Assembly: GCA_023398105.1 (NCBI GenBank)
Contig: JAEWST010000118.1
Coordinates: 1-64,000 of the forward strand
DNA: 64,000 nt
Reading direction: 5' to 3'
From: Bacillota bacterium
GTDB lineage: Bacteria > Bacillota > Clostridia > Acetivibrionales > DSM-1351
Under the pieces are notes generated by a model that was not told the DNA's origin, made no database searches, and worked only from the letters and a program-made list of their open reading frames with translations. The position numbers and the translations under genes were made by a program. This document shows, in pieces, positions 53,960-63,020 of this stretch (its first letter is position 1; each line of letters opens with the position of its first letter).

Positions 53960-54430
53960 ATTATTTCAGCCTCCGTTTTTATTAAATAAATTATATTTTT
54001 CGTAATAAGCAAATTATTAATGCTTATTACAAGTAACTAAAATATTCCTGTGATTATAATACATTATAATAAGGAAAAGGTCTAGAATTTTGATAAAAAT
54101 AGTATCATTTGAACTACTGTGGAATAATAGTTAATGAGTTCAGCGTAAATTATATAAAAACATATAATTAGTTTTTTGCTGATAATAAGATATAGTATAA
54201 GTTAGTAATGCTGTTTTATTATTATTTGAAGTATCAGCATCTAGAATAACGAATGTCTTTGAAACTATAATAATATAAAATAATTTTTGTATTAATCTAG
54301 GTATGAATGAATACTAAAGAATAGGTAAGATTAAATATTGATGTGAATATTATCTTAATTGAGATTGATATTATTATTTAATAAAAAGGTTTCAAAAATA
54401 TTTCAAAAATATTTTTATAATTTTTATAAA
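53960..54430. other. AT-rich gap before tRNA-Met, nothing recognised
   Basis: No repeat copy, open frame with a ribosome site, or structured RNA is recognised in this stretch. Confidence 0.4.
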
Positions 54431-54436
54431 AAAAGC

Positions 54437-54465
54437 TTGCATTATTAAAAGTTCTGTGTTAAATT
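54437..54465 (+). promoter_or_regulatory. tRNA-fMet promoter
   Basis: TTGCAT (54437-54442), 17-base spacer, TAAATT (54460-54465), about 80 bases before the tRNA. Confidence 0.6.
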
Positions 54466-54545
54466 ATAGTAGTTGTCGGCGAGAACAAACAATGAATAAA
54501 AGTTAAAACGTCGCATATAATAATGAAGTAGTAAAATTCATATAT

Positions 54546-54621
<76 letters not shown>

Positions 54622-54625
54622 TTAA

Positions 54626-54668
54626 ACTAAAGTCTTTTAGGAAAAAACCTAAAAGGCTTTAGTTGCGT
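54626..54668 (+). terminator. tRNA-fMet terminator
   Basis: AACTAAAGTCTTTTAGG pairs with CCTAAAAGGCTTTAGTT (loop about six A), followed by GCGTTTT. Confidence 0.8.
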
Positions 54669-54702
54669 TTTGGACACATTTTACACTAGATTGCAAATAT
54701 AT

Positions 54703-54848
54703 AGACAAAGTCAATTACTATTGGCTAAAGCCTCCTAGAAGTCATAAAACAAGTTCAAACCCCAATTGTGTTAAAAGCATAATTTACCTAATAACCGATA
54801 GTTTATCGGGCGAAGGCTTTGAAAGAAGACAAAGTCAAAGATAATTAC
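54703..54848 (-). repeat. R4 dispersed element, copy B (inverted)
   Basis: The reverse complement contains AAAGCCTTCGCCCGATAAAC, AATTATGCTTTTAACACAATT and TTTTATGACTTCTAGGAGGC, matching copies A and C. ACAAAGTCAA occurs at both edges in direct orientation, which could be a target duplication or part of the ends. Confidence 0.7.
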
Positions 54849-55043
54849 ATAGTATTTATTGCGTCTAATCAAATAGAAAAATTGTTTATTGATAGATTGC
54901 GATTAATTCTTGTACCATGGACATTTAAAGAACCTCAATATTTTATATCGAGTAAACAGTTATTGTTCTTGCATACTCTCGTAAAAAATGAATTTCCAAG
55001 TGCAGATGATATATTGAGGACTTGTTTTTGCTATAATAAATAA
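54819..55043 (+). CDS. Possible small protein (doubtful)
   Basis: 74 residues starting at a TTG inside an R4 copy, without a convincing ribosome site (AAGGC only). The sequence has regular hydrophobic spacing (IVFIASNQIEKLFIDRLRLI) but matches no family I know. It could be the end of a decayed gene fused to the repeat. Confidence 0.2.
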   Translation: MKEDKVKDNYIVFIASNQIEKLFIDRLRLILVPWTFKEPQYFISSKQLLFLHTLVKNEFPSADDILRTCFCYNK

Positions 55044-55224
55044 TATTTTTATTAAGATTTAGTAAAAAGGTAAAAAATAAAAATTATGGGAAAATACATA
55101 ATAAAAATATTATTAATAATTAGAGTTGTTAGAATAGCATCCTATTTTACTTATATAGTGTATAACAATTTAATACAAAGGGACTAACGATAGGGAGATG
55201 GATGTATACTGTCTCCTTATTGTT

Positions 55225-55298
55225 TTATAACGAGGCAAGAAAATGTCCCCCATCTCTATAAGTGGCGGGTACCACTTTGGTTACCAGGCGTGGTATAA
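55225..55298 (+). repeat. R1 dispersed element, copy i
   Basis: TTATAACGAGGCAAGAAAAT, CCCCCATCTCTATAAGTGG (one mispaired base in the hairpin), CCACTTTGGTTACCAGGCG and an altered right end TGGTATAA. Confidence 0.9.
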
Positions 55299-55524
55299 TT
55301 ACATGTCTTATACTTTTATCTGAAAACAACCAATATATTTTCAATATTTATTTTCATTAAAGCCCCCAAATCTAGTCTCTTGTTTATATTTTATGATTCT
55401 ACCATATATGATACAATACACTTATAGGGAGTAATATAGCTTTTTTAATTATATAAATACAATATGTTACCCAACATATGTATTATGAAAGGAGGCTATT
55501 TGTAATAATTAAGTCAGCTTAATA

Positions 55525-55645
55525 AAATTACGTCTCAAAAGCCTTCGCCTGATAAGTTATCGGGTTTTAGGCTAATTATGCTTTTAACGCAGATTGGGTT
55601 TGAAATTGTTTTTATGACCTTTTAGAAGGAGGCTATCTCGAATAT
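55525..55645 (+). repeat. R4 dispersed element, copy C
   Basis: AAAGCCTTCGCCTGATAAG, TTATCGGGTTTTAGGCTAAT, TGCTTTTAACGCAGATTGGG and TTTATGACCTTTTAGAAGG match copy B. Ends unclear. The rest of 55299-55843 is AT-rich with no recognised gene. Confidence 0.7.
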
Positions 55646-55795
55646 AAAGTTTGTGCCAACGTGGTGCGTATTGAGCTTTTTAGCCGATATTAATTGATTT
55701 TTAGCTCAAAGCATAATTTCTGTTATACTTTCACTTAATTTATACCACTATCTTAACCAATTTCTAAATAAATTCTAGAATAACTAATTATGCCT

Positions 55796-55843
55796 GCAAC
55801 AAATTTGGGGGAAATGAAAAAACAAATTTTGGGGGAATGAAAA
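55796..55843 (+). repeat. Tandem duplication of the ribosome-site region
   Basis: Two adjacent near-identical units of about 23 bases, each with AACAAATTT-GGGGGAAATGAAAA-like sequence, lie directly before the start codon at 55844. Only the second is spaced for that ATG. Confidence 0.7.
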
Positions 55844-57283
55844 ATGTTCAATTTAAGAAAAAAATTAGTATCTTTTTTTATTGTACTAAGCCTTTGCTTA
55901 AGTGTTTGTAATGTTGGCAGTTTTGCTGGCGTTGCAACTGCTGCTACAACACAGGCTGGCGCAGTAGTTTATGGGGATTGCAATAATGACGGTAATATTG
56001 ACGCATTAGATTTTGCACTTTTTAAACAGTACTTAATTAATCCAGGACAGGCTTATAATGAAGCAATGGATTTAAATCTTGACAAAGCAATAGATGCAGT
56101 TGACTTTGCTATTATGAAGAAGTATCTATTGGGCATAATAGACAAGCTACCAGAGGGAGATATTCCAGTAGTAGTAAATGAATGGGTTGGCACATGGGGA
56201 ACTTCACCGCAGCTGACTGAACAAAACAATATGCCGCCAAGTCCTGGGTTGTCAAATAACACACTCAGACAGGTTGTACGTGTTACTATAGGTGGAAATC
56301 AGGTAAGATTAAAGTTTTCAAATCAATATGGGAATTCTCCTGTTGTAATGAATTCAGTACATTTAGCTGTATCAGCAGGCGGAAGCTCAATTCAATCAGG
56401 TACAGATAAAGTATTAAAATTTGCTGGTAAGGAAGCGGTAACAATTGCTGCTGGCAAAACAGTTACTTCCGATACGCTTGACTTCAATTTAACTAAACTT
56501 ACTAATATGGTTATTACAATATACTTTGGAAGTGTTCCATCTGCATTGACAGGTCATCCTGGTTCAAGAACAACATCTTACATTCAAACAGGTAATGCTG
56601 TTACTAGTGCAAGTATGAATTCAGCTGTAAAAACTGAACACTGGTATATTATTACTGGAATAGATGTATTTACAGAGGATAAATATGACTCTGTTGCAAT
56701 TTTGGGTGATTCAATTACAGATGGAAGAGGTTCAACTACAGATGGTAATAATAGATGGGCAGATATTTTTGCTACCCGCTTATTAGAAAACCCTGCAACA
56801 TCAAATGTTTCAGTGCTTAATATGGGTGTGGGCGGAAATAATATATTGTCAGGTGGTTTAGGACCAACAGCACTTACAAGATTTGAACGTGATATTTTGG
56901 AACAGAGCGGTGTTAAATATGCAATAATATTTGAGGGTGTTAATGATATTGGCTCAGGTGCATCTTCAGCAAACATAATAAATGCTTATAAGCAGTTTAT
57001 TACAAAAGCTCGTGCAAAGAATATCCGTATATATGGAGCTACGATTACACCAATTGGCGGTTCACAATATGCAGGTGGTGAAAGAGTAAGAACCGAAGTA
57101 AACAATTGGATAAGAACAAGCGGTCAATTTGATGCAGTAATAGATTTTGATGCTGCAGTAAGAAATCCAAACAATCAAACTATGCTTTTAGGTACTTATG
57201 ACAGTGGGGATCATTTACATCTTAGCCCTGCTGGATATAAGAAAATGGCAGAAGTTGTAGATCTAAGCCTGTTTACAAAATAA
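55844..57283 (+). CDS. Cellulosomal SGNH esterase with N-terminal type I dockerin
   Basis: 479 residues: a signal peptide (about 1-33), a type I dockerin (about 43-105), a linker beginning PVVVNEWVGTWG, a beta-rich region, and an SGNH esterase domain with GDSITDG (Ser near 291), GVGGNN, FEGVNDIG and DSGDHLHLSPAGY (Asp/His). The dockerin has two calcium loops, DCNNDGNIDALDF and DLNLDKAIDAVDF, which bind cohesins of a cellulosome scaffoldin. The catalytic part should remove acetyl groups from plant polysaccharides (xylan or pectin); substrate unproven. The dockerin is N-terminal, whereas in this group it is usually C-terminal. Confidence 0.92.
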   Translation: MFNLRKKLVSFFIVLSLCLSVCNVGSFAGVATAATTQAGAVVYGDCNNDGNIDALDFALFKQYLINPGQAYNEAMDLNLDKAIDAVDFAIMKKYLLGIIDKLPEGDIPVVVNEWVGTWGTSPQLTEQNNMPPSPGLSNNTLRQVVRVTIGGNQVRLKFSNQYGNSPVVMNSVHLAVSAGGSSIQSGTDKVLKFAGKEAVTIAAGKTVTSDTLDFNLTKLTNMVITIYFGSVPSALTGHPGSRTTSYIQTGNAVTSASMNSAVKTEHWYIITGIDVFTEDKYDSVAILGDSITDGRGSTTDGNNRWADIFATRLLENPATSNVSVLNMGVGGNNILSGGLGPTALTRFERDILEQSGVKYAIIFEGVNDIGSGASSANIINAYKQFITKARAKNIRIYGATITPIGGSQYAGGERVRTEVNNWIRTSGQFDAVIDFDAAVRNPNNQTMLLGTYDSGDHLHLSPAGYKKMAEVVDLSLFTK

Positions 57284-57324
57284 AGTATAGTAGTCTTAAG
57301 AATAAATTATACTTGTTTTTTATA

Positions 57325-57361
57325 AAAAAACCCTTGAAGCATAGTGCTTTGAGGGTTTTTG
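57325..57361 (+). terminator. Terminator after the dockerin esterase
   Basis: AAAAACCCTTGAAGCA pairs with TGCTTTGAGGGTTTTT around TAG. Confidence 0.93.
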
Positions 57362-57504
57362 AATGTAAGTATGAATTGTTTTTATTACCGCTTATCTGCT
57401 AAGAACTTTACATATAACTACTCATAGTATTAAACAGTGCTAAGAAGCTTCGTCCAAACCTGCGGCTTCGGCTGGTAAAATGTGATTCTTTGTAAAAATT
57501 AATT

Positions 57505-57653
57505 AATTCAACTTTCCCAGTTAAAAATCGTAGGTGTTAAAGCTTATCAAATGAATAGTAAAATTATTGCTTAAAATAAGTTAGTTTACTTGTCAACTAA
57601 CCATTGATAATTCTACAGCACCAATAGATTTTTTATGTGCGAAGCTTGAGTAA
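57505..57653. repeat. R2 MITE-like element, short complete copy
   Basis: Left TTCAACTTTCCCAGTTAAAA, GTAGGTGTTAAAGCTTATCAA; right ACCATTGATAA, GCACCAATAGATTTTTTATG, GCGAAGCTTGAGTAA. About 149 bases, centre much shorter than the copy at 53063. Confidence 0.75.
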
Positions 57654-57690
57654 TATAATTCTAAATTTTTTAATGCTAATAGCACATGTT

Positions 57691-58128
57691 TTATGTTACT
57701 TGGCGAAAACCAATTGGGAATTTTGGCTTTTCAGGATCTGGTCTTTTGGCTGATAGAAGTAGTATGCTTATCTGACTAACGTGCTGAACTAATTGTACAT
57801 GAGAGCCATCTGAGGTGTGTCCGCTGAAAATTATTAGACTTGGATCTGAAAAGCCTATGCTTTCTATACCAAACTGTATTGTTTCTCCAAAACTAACAAG
57901 TCTTGCAACTACCTCATCTTCAGAATTTAGGTTTGAATCAAACTCCTTTATTTCTGTATAGAGCTTTTTGCAAAATTCACTTGCAAAATTTTGTTGAGCA
58001 AGTATTGCATTTATATTTTTTTCAAAATCATACTTATCTGATGTAGTGGCTTTATCAGAAATGTGAAAATCTCTTAATTGCTTGTTGCTTTTCATCATTG
58101 CTTTCGTCAAAGGATTGATAAATTTCAC
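57691..58128 (-). CDS. Conserved hypothetical protein (possibly DUF6173-like)
   Basis: 145 residues, soluble, no signal peptide or known motif. The C-terminal half is the more conserved-looking: FGETIQFGIESIGFSDPSLIIFSG, then LVQHVSQISILLLSAKRPDP and a final FPIGF. I recall a clostridial family (DUF6173) with this pattern of FG-I, GY/GF-P-LI-F-G and QH-SQ; this is a memory-based guess. The GTG start follows TGGAGGTAA. Lone gene with an R2 copy after its stop. Confidence 0.6.
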   Translation of the reverse strand: MKFINPLTKAMMKSNKQLRDFHISDKATTSDKYDFEKNINAILAQQNFASEFCKKLYTEIKEFDSNLNSEDEVVARLVSFGETIQFGIESIGFSDPSLIIFSGHTSDGSHVQLVQHVSQISILLLSAKRPDPEKPKFPIGFRQVT

Positions 58129-58465
58129 GTTCTATTACCTCCAGTCTTAATTATAAAATACACCGCCTTCATAAAACATCATATGATTTGAATTTAGAAT
58201 TTGGGAATATATGGTTTAAATTGAAACATAATGATTAGCAAAAAAGAGAGAAATTATATTAAGTATGTGGTATTATTTAAATAACAACAAGGAATTCAAT
58301 AGCCTTTTATATCTATAGGTAACGATTTCAAAAGTATAGATATATTGATTAATGTTGAGCTAACTAAATCATATAACTAAAGAACTAATTCTTACAATTG
58401 TATTTTGTTGATTAGTATTAAATGCTAGAGATGGACATAGGGCTAGATAAGAAAAAACAATTAAA

Positions 58466-58530
58466 GGGGGTATCAATTCCATGTCAGTTTTTGTGTTTCT
58501 TTGTTTTAATTCCTTGACATGGATATAATT
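58466..58530 (+). promoter_or_regulatory. Leader with 15-codon mini-frame and inverted repeat
   Basis: AAGGGGG (58464-58470) precedes an ATG at 58481 that opens a frame MSVFVFLCFNSLTWI ending with TAA at 58526-58528, three bases before the next gene's ATG. CCATGTCA (58479-58486) and TGACATGG (58515-58522) are inverted repeats, so the mini-gene start can be paired with its own end. The main gene has no other ribosome site, so translation may be coupled to this leader. Confidence 0.4.
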
Positions 58531-59994
58531 ATGAAAAAAATCTCATTAGTAACGATTATTGCTCTTAGCTTGACAATTATTTTTTCAACAGCTGTATTTG
58601 CTGCACAGCCGCAAATAACTGTAGTGGTAAATGATAGTAATCTTGTTTTTCCAGATGCACAGCCGTTTGTAGATGCCAAGGGACGAACACAAACTCCTGC
58701 AAAGTATATTGGTGAAGCGTTAGGAGCCACTGTCACCTGGAATGCGAGAGCCAAAAAAGCGGAATTTAGCTTTGGAGATACAGATTTAGTAATATACATA
58801 GGAAAGAGTAGCTATGAATTAGATGGACAAACTAAGCAAATGGATACTACTGCCATAGTCAAGGATGGCAGAACATATGTGCCTGCAAAGTATATAGCTG
58901 AAGCTTTCGGAGCTAGTGTTAAGTGGGATGGAGCAAATAAAACCGTCTATGTTAACAGGACATTAGCAGATCAGATAGAAGAAGGAAAAGATATTAAAAA
59001 CGGAACAGTTATAAACAATTTTTCAGAGTTTCTTGAGGCTTTAAGAATAGCTTCAATTACTCTTCAACCAACAATAAACTTAAAATGCAATAATTATGAG
59101 AATTCCGACTACAATTTTAAAGATTTTCATAATCTAGATCCAGAACTATTTATGGCGAAAAATGTAAATATAAGCTGGATGGACTACAAAAGTGTAGCTG
59201 ATTTAACAGTGACAGTTAATTATCCTCAAGTACATAAAATACAGCAATCAATGATTAATGATATAGCATTAACCAGATTATCCACAGAGGATTATGAGGT
59301 TATTGGTAAAATTGAGGAAATAGTATCTGATATTATTAAAGAGGATATGACAGATTACGAGAAAGAACTAGCTATTCACGATTATATAGTAAAGAATTAT
59401 AAGTATGATTATGAAAACTATATCAATGATACTTTACCAGATGAGTCATACACTCCATATGGTCTGTTGATAAAGGGTACAGGTGTATGTCAGGCTTATG
59501 CAGAAGTAACTAAGCTATTACTTAATAGGGTTGGAATAGAGTGTGATGTAGTTGTTGGAACATCAAGAGATGAGAATCATGCTTGGAATATTGTAAAACT
59601 GGACGATGAATATTATATGCTTGATGTAACTTGGAATGACCCAACAACTGAAGAAGAGGGAGAAGAGGAATATGTATATTATGACTATTTCAATTTGACT
59701 CAAGAGCAATTCTTAAAAGATCACAGCTGGGATACCAGTAAATGGCCTGTTGCAAATGGCACAAAGTATAATTATTTCGTATATAACAATTTAGTAGTCA
59801 ATAATTATATGGAATTTCAGAATTTAGTAAAGAAGAGTTTGAGTGAAGGCAAAAAAGAAATTATTATGTATATATACGGTTATAATAAGGGAGCATTTGA
59901 TTTGTACTTTATATTTAACTTTTGTGCTAAGAATAAAATTACTCATACTGATACAAATGAAGAAAATACAGTGTTCAGAATATCATTGAAATAA
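58531..59994 (+). CDS. Secreted copper-amine-oxidase-stalk / transglutaminase-like protein
   Basis: 487 residues: a signal peptide (about 1-25), a copper-amine-oxidase N-terminal-like domain (about 28-145, QTPAKYIGEALGATVTW and VPAKYIAEAFGASVKW), a linker, and a transglutaminase-like protease fold (about 265-400) with the Cys in GTGVCQAYAEVTKLL, His in ENHAWNIVKLDDEYYML and Asp in DVTWND. The catalytic triad is complete, so it may crosslink or cleave surface proteins. The ATG at 58531 begins the signal peptide; see the leader entry for its unusual translation start. The C-terminus (about 425-487) has no known domain. Confidence 0.87.
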   Translation: MKKISLVTIIALSLTIIFSTAVFAAQPQITVVVNDSNLVFPDAQPFVDAKGRTQTPAKYIGEALGATVTWNARAKKAEFSFGDTDLVIYIGKSSYELDGQTKQMDTTAIVKDGRTYVPAKYIAEAFGASVKWDGANKTVYVNRTLADQIEEGKDIKNGTVINNFSEFLEALRIASITLQPTINLKCNNYENSDYNFKDFHNLDPELFMAKNVNISWMDYKSVADLTVTVNYPQVHKIQQSMINDIALTRLSTEDYEVIGKIEEIVSDIIKEDMTDYEKELAIHDYIVKNYKYDYENYINDTLPDESYTPYGLLIKGTGVCQAYAEVTKLLLNRVGIECDVVVGTSRDENHAWNIVKLDDEYYMLDVTWNDPTTEEEGEEEYVYYDYFNLTQEQFLKDHSWDTSKWPVANGTKYNYFVYNNLVVNNYMEFQNLVKKSLSEGKKEIIMYIYGYNKGAFDLYFIFNFCAKNKITHTDTNEENTVFRISLK

Positions 59995-60054
59995 TAAAAA
60001 ACGAGACTTTGGAAAGTTGGTGTAAGCTCATAAAAATATGTAATTGTTAAGAAT

Positions 60055-60096
60055 ATTAGCTTCAATTAATAGAATAATATATTAATTGAAGCTAAT
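60055..60096. terminator. Perfect 16-bp hairpin between two genes
   Basis: ATTAGCTTCAATTAAT and ATTAATTGAAGCTAAT pair around a ten-base loop, ending 7 bases before the GGAGG of the GNAT gene. It may terminate the upstream transcript or influence translation of the next gene. Confidence 0.6.
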
Positions 60097-60112
60097 TTAT
60101 ATGGAGGTTAGA

Positions 60113-60676
60113 ATGAAATTTGAAAGCCAACGACTTAAATACAGATATTTCACAGAGCAGGACTATTTGCTGTTTTGCTCGATATTTTCAAATGAACAGG
60201 TAATGAAGTATGCGTGGATAGATAAAATAGAAAATGAAGAGGAAATGAGAGGGCTTTTTAAGGATTTTCTTAATTATGATGGAAGGCTCAATAAGAATAA
60301 TTCTTATGGGTATGCTGTTTTTCTGAAGGAAGAGGATATATTTATTGGGTTTGCTGATATGGTTATTCAAAGCCTGAATTCTTTTGGAGGATGTGGTGAA
60401 ATAGGTTACTTTTTTCTTCCTCAGTACTGGGGTAAGGGCTATGCTACCGAGCTTGCTAATTCTCTTGTTGAAATTGGTTTTACAAGGCTAGGACTACATA
60501 AGATAAGTGCTAGGTGTAACTCTAATAATTTAAAATCAGAAAATATTATGAAAAAAGTTGGAATGACCAAAGAGGGTGAGCTAAAAAAGGTTAGATTCAA
60601 GAATGGCGAATGGGATGATGAAAACCACTATGGCATACTTATTGATGAATGGAAAACCATAAAAAATAAATTGTGA
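60113..60676 (+). CDS. GNAT N-acetyltransferase (RimJ/RimL-like)
   Basis: 187 residues. Typical RimJ/RimL layout: KFESQRLKYRYFTEQDYLLF start, GEIGYFFLPQYWGKGYATEL (about 102-121, acetyl-CoA loop QYWGKGYA), LGLHKISARCNSNNLKSENI and MKKVGMTKEGELKK. It transfers acetyl groups to a protein N-terminus or small amine; substrate unknown. The ATG at 60113 follows TGGAGG; upstream in-frame ATGs overlap the hairpin or site. Confidence 0.9.
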   Translation: MKFESQRLKYRYFTEQDYLLFCSIFSNEQVMKYAWIDKIENEEEMRGLFKDFLNYDGRLNKNNSYGYAVFLKEEDIFIGFADMVIQSLNSFGGCGEIGYFFLPQYWGKGYATELANSLVEIGFTRLGLHKISARCNSNNLKSENIMKKVGMTKEGELKKVRFKNGEWDDENHYGILIDEWKTIKNKL

Positions 60677-60759
60677 ATTAGTTGTTGTGATTTTTTTTAA
60701 TAGAAATGGGTAATTTAATAATAATCATATGAGACGAAAGGTTATTGTACTAGAAACCA

Positions 60760-60845
60760 TTTACTAGCTCGAAATTATGTTTATTCAAATATGGTGCATT
60801 TTCGGGCTACAAGAACCACAAGTGGTTTTTGCAAGTTTTGAAGAC
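60760..60845. repeat. R2 internal fragment
   Basis: ATGGTGCATTTTCGGGCTACAAGAACCACAAGTGGTTTTTGC (in two parts) corresponds to the R2 centre at 17555-17592 and 28155-28195. AACCACAAGTGGTT is a short hairpin. No ends are seen. Confidence 0.55.
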
Positions 60846-60935
60846 AGTAATAAAATGCTGATTAAGCTTTGCAAGGCTTAGATTCTATAATGGTTTACTA
60901 TAATTATGTGCCCAAATGGGGCGTAGGAGGTTATT

Positions 60936-61313
60936 ATGATTAATAATATTAGTGATGACTTAAAAAAGATTGTACTAGCTGGAATAGGTGCAGTTGCAAC
61001 AACGGCTGAAAAATCAAAGCAAGTATTAGATGAACTTGTAAAAAAGGGTGAACTGACTGTTGAGCAGGGAAAGGTTTTAAATGAAGAACTTAAGAGAAAT
61101 ATTAATTCAAAGATAAAAAGTCCACATATCACATCTGATATAAAAGATACAGACAAATCAAATGCTGATTCATCAGAAATAAGTGTAGCTGACAAAAATA
61201 TGCTGTTTATTGCCAATCAGCTTGAGAAACTGAATAAGGAAGAAATAGCAGCTATTAAGGCTAAGCTTGCTGAATTAGAGAGGACAGATACTAATGGAGA
61301 GACAGGAGAATAG
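60936..61313 (+). CDS. Phasin-like helical protein
   Basis: 125 residues, mostly helical. ISDDLKKIVLAGIGAVATTAEKSKQVLDELVKKGEL (about 5-40, key part AGIGAVATTAEK) has the amphipathic pattern of the phasin/PhaF-like family, which coats polyester granules in other bacteria. No PHA synthase is seen here. The C-terminal half (about 75-120) is a charged coiled coil. GGAGG precedes the ATG. It overlaps the UbiB-like gene by 20 bases and is probably translationally coupled to it, so a shared membrane-related role is likely. Confidence 0.75.
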   Translation: MINNISDDLKKIVLAGIGAVATTAEKSKQVLDELVKKGELTVEQGKVLNEELKRNINSKIKSPHITSDIKDTDKSNADSSEISVADKNMLFIANQLEKLNKEEIAAIKAKLAELERTDTNGETGE

Positions 61314-62886
61314 TACAGATAGTAATAAAAAAAGACTAGGACAAATAGTATCGGTATTAGTAAAAAACGATCTTGTTAAAGGAATTACACCTGAAAAGCT
61401 AAGGAAAATTATCGAAGAACTAGGTCCCACTTTTGTTAAGCTTGGTCAAATTATGTCAATGCGTAACGAAATACTTCCGACTGAGTACTGTAAAGAGCTT
61501 GAGAAGCTGCGTGCTGATGTCAGACCAATGGAATATTCAGAAGTGAAAAAAGTTATTGAGAACGAATATGGAACAGAGCTAGAAGAGGTGTTTCAAAGCT
61601 TCGACAGTGTACCTTTAGGCTCTGCTTCTATTGCACAAGCACATTTTGCAATTCTTAAAAATGGAGATAAGGTTGTAGTTAAGGTGCAGCGTCCAGGCAT
61701 TAAGGATATTATGGCTCGTGATATATCATTACTCAGGAAAGCCTCAAAAATCTTAAAAATTGCTGTTAATACAGGAAATGTAGTGGATTTTGGTATAATA
61801 CTTGATGAAATGTGGACTGTTACCAGTCAGGAGATGGATTTTCTTATTGAAGCACGTCATGCAGAGGAATTCTATGATTATAATAGAGATATTGTGTATT
61901 CCACCTGCCCTAAAATAGAACATAAATTCACTACATCAAAAGTACTTGTAATGGAATATATTGAAGGTGTTCAGATAGATGATATTGAGATACTTATTTC
62001 AATGGGATATGATTTAAATGAAATTGGATTAAAGCTTTCTGATAATTACATAAAGCAAATTATTGATGATGCATTTTTTCATGCGGATCCCCATCCTGGC
62101 AACATTCGAATTAGAGGCGGAGAGATTGTTTGGATTGATTTAGGAATGATGGGAAGGCTATCAAATAGAGATAAGCTGCTGTTTAAAAATTCAATCAAAG
62201 CCATCGCAGAAAATAATGTAGATGAAATAAAGAACATATTAATAACCCTTGGTAATCATAAGGGCAGGATTAATCATTTAAGGATGTACTCAGATATTAG
62301 TGATATGCTGTCTAAATACGGGAATATGAGCATTGGAGACATGGATTTGGGAGTTATAATGGAGGAGTTTCTTTTTCTTGCAAATACCCACGGTATATCT
62401 ATGCCAAAGGGAATGAGTATGCTGAGTCGTGGAATAATAACAATAGAAGGTGTGTTGGCTAAGATTTCCCCTGATATAAATATTGTTCAAGTAATGACAA
62501 ACCGTATGGCTTCAGAAGTATTAAATAATATAGATTTGTCACAAGAAATATTGAATGTAGGAAAGACGCTATATGGTTCAGCTAGGAAGACTTTGGATAT
62601 TCCAACACAGCTTTCGGATATACTGAAAATGACAATGAAGGGTCAGACCAAGGTAAATTTGGAGCTGACAGGCTCAGAAGAGCCGCTAACCGCTATTGAT
62701 AAAATGGTAAATAAGTTGGTTATTTGTATTATTAATGCGGGATTGCTTATTGGTTCAAGTCTTATTTGTACTACAGATATGGAACTGAAATTATTGGGAA
62801 TACCGCTGATTGGAGTGATGGGATATGCAGTAGCACTTATTCTCGGTGGTTGGCTGATATTGGATATAAGAAAAAAGAAACCTTGA
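61294..62886 (+). CDS. ABC1/UbiB-family atypical kinase
   Basis: 530 residues. The UbiB signature KxGQ appears as LGPTFVKLGQIMSMR (about 39-53), then the Ala-rich loop in PLGSASIAQAHFA, VVVKVQRPGIKDIM (ATP Lys), FHADPHPGNIRI (catalytic Asp and Asn) and WIDLGMMGRL (metal Asp). Two C-terminal membrane helices (about 470-520). UbiB/COQ8 proteins are ATPases acting on lipid or quinone metabolism; clostridia lack ubiquinone, so the substrate here is open. The ATG lies inside the phasin-like gene. The R3 hairpin starts 3 bases after the stop. Confidence 0.92.
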   Translation: MERQENSTDSNKKRLGQIVSVLVKNDLVKGITPEKLRKIIEELGPTFVKLGQIMSMRNEILPTEYCKELEKLRADVRPMEYSEVKKVIENEYGTELEEVFQSFDSVPLGSASIAQAHFAILKNGDKVVVKVQRPGIKDIMARDISLLRKASKILKIAVNTGNVVDFGIILDEMWTVTSQEMDFLIEARHAEEFYDYNRDIVYSTCPKIEHKFTTSKVLVMEYIEGVQIDDIEILISMGYDLNEIGLKLSDNYIKQIIDDAFFHADPHPGNIRIRGGEIVWIDLGMMGRLSNRDKLLFKNSIKAIAENNVDEIKNILITLGNHKGRINHLRMYSDISDMLSKYGNMSIGDMDLGVIMEEFLFLANTHGISMPKGMSMLSRGIITIEGVLAKISPDINIVQVMTNRMASEVLNNIDLSQEILNVGKTLYGSARKTLDIPTQLSDILKMTMKGQTKVNLELTGSEEPLTAIDKMVNKLVICIINAGLLIGSSLICTTDMELKLLGIPLIGVMGYAVALILGGWLILDIRKKKP

Positions 62887-62888
62887 AA

Positions 62889-63020
62889 AATGCGAAGTTT
62901 ACATTTCGTGCGTTCATCGTTTTCTTCGCATTTTTGAGCAATCAAGCAATGACCATACACTTTTTAATTGCTATTTGTGTTACCGGTGATACTGGTGGTA
63001 CTGGCGAAATGTAGGTTAGC
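62889..63020 (+). repeat. R3 hairpin element, intact copy
   Basis: ATGCGAAG (62890-62897) and CTTCGCAT (62923-62930) form a stem followed by TTTTT, a probable terminator for the UbiB gene. The right part, ACTGGTGGTACTGGCGAAATG, matches 28318-28338. This copy is uninterrupted. Confidence 0.75.
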
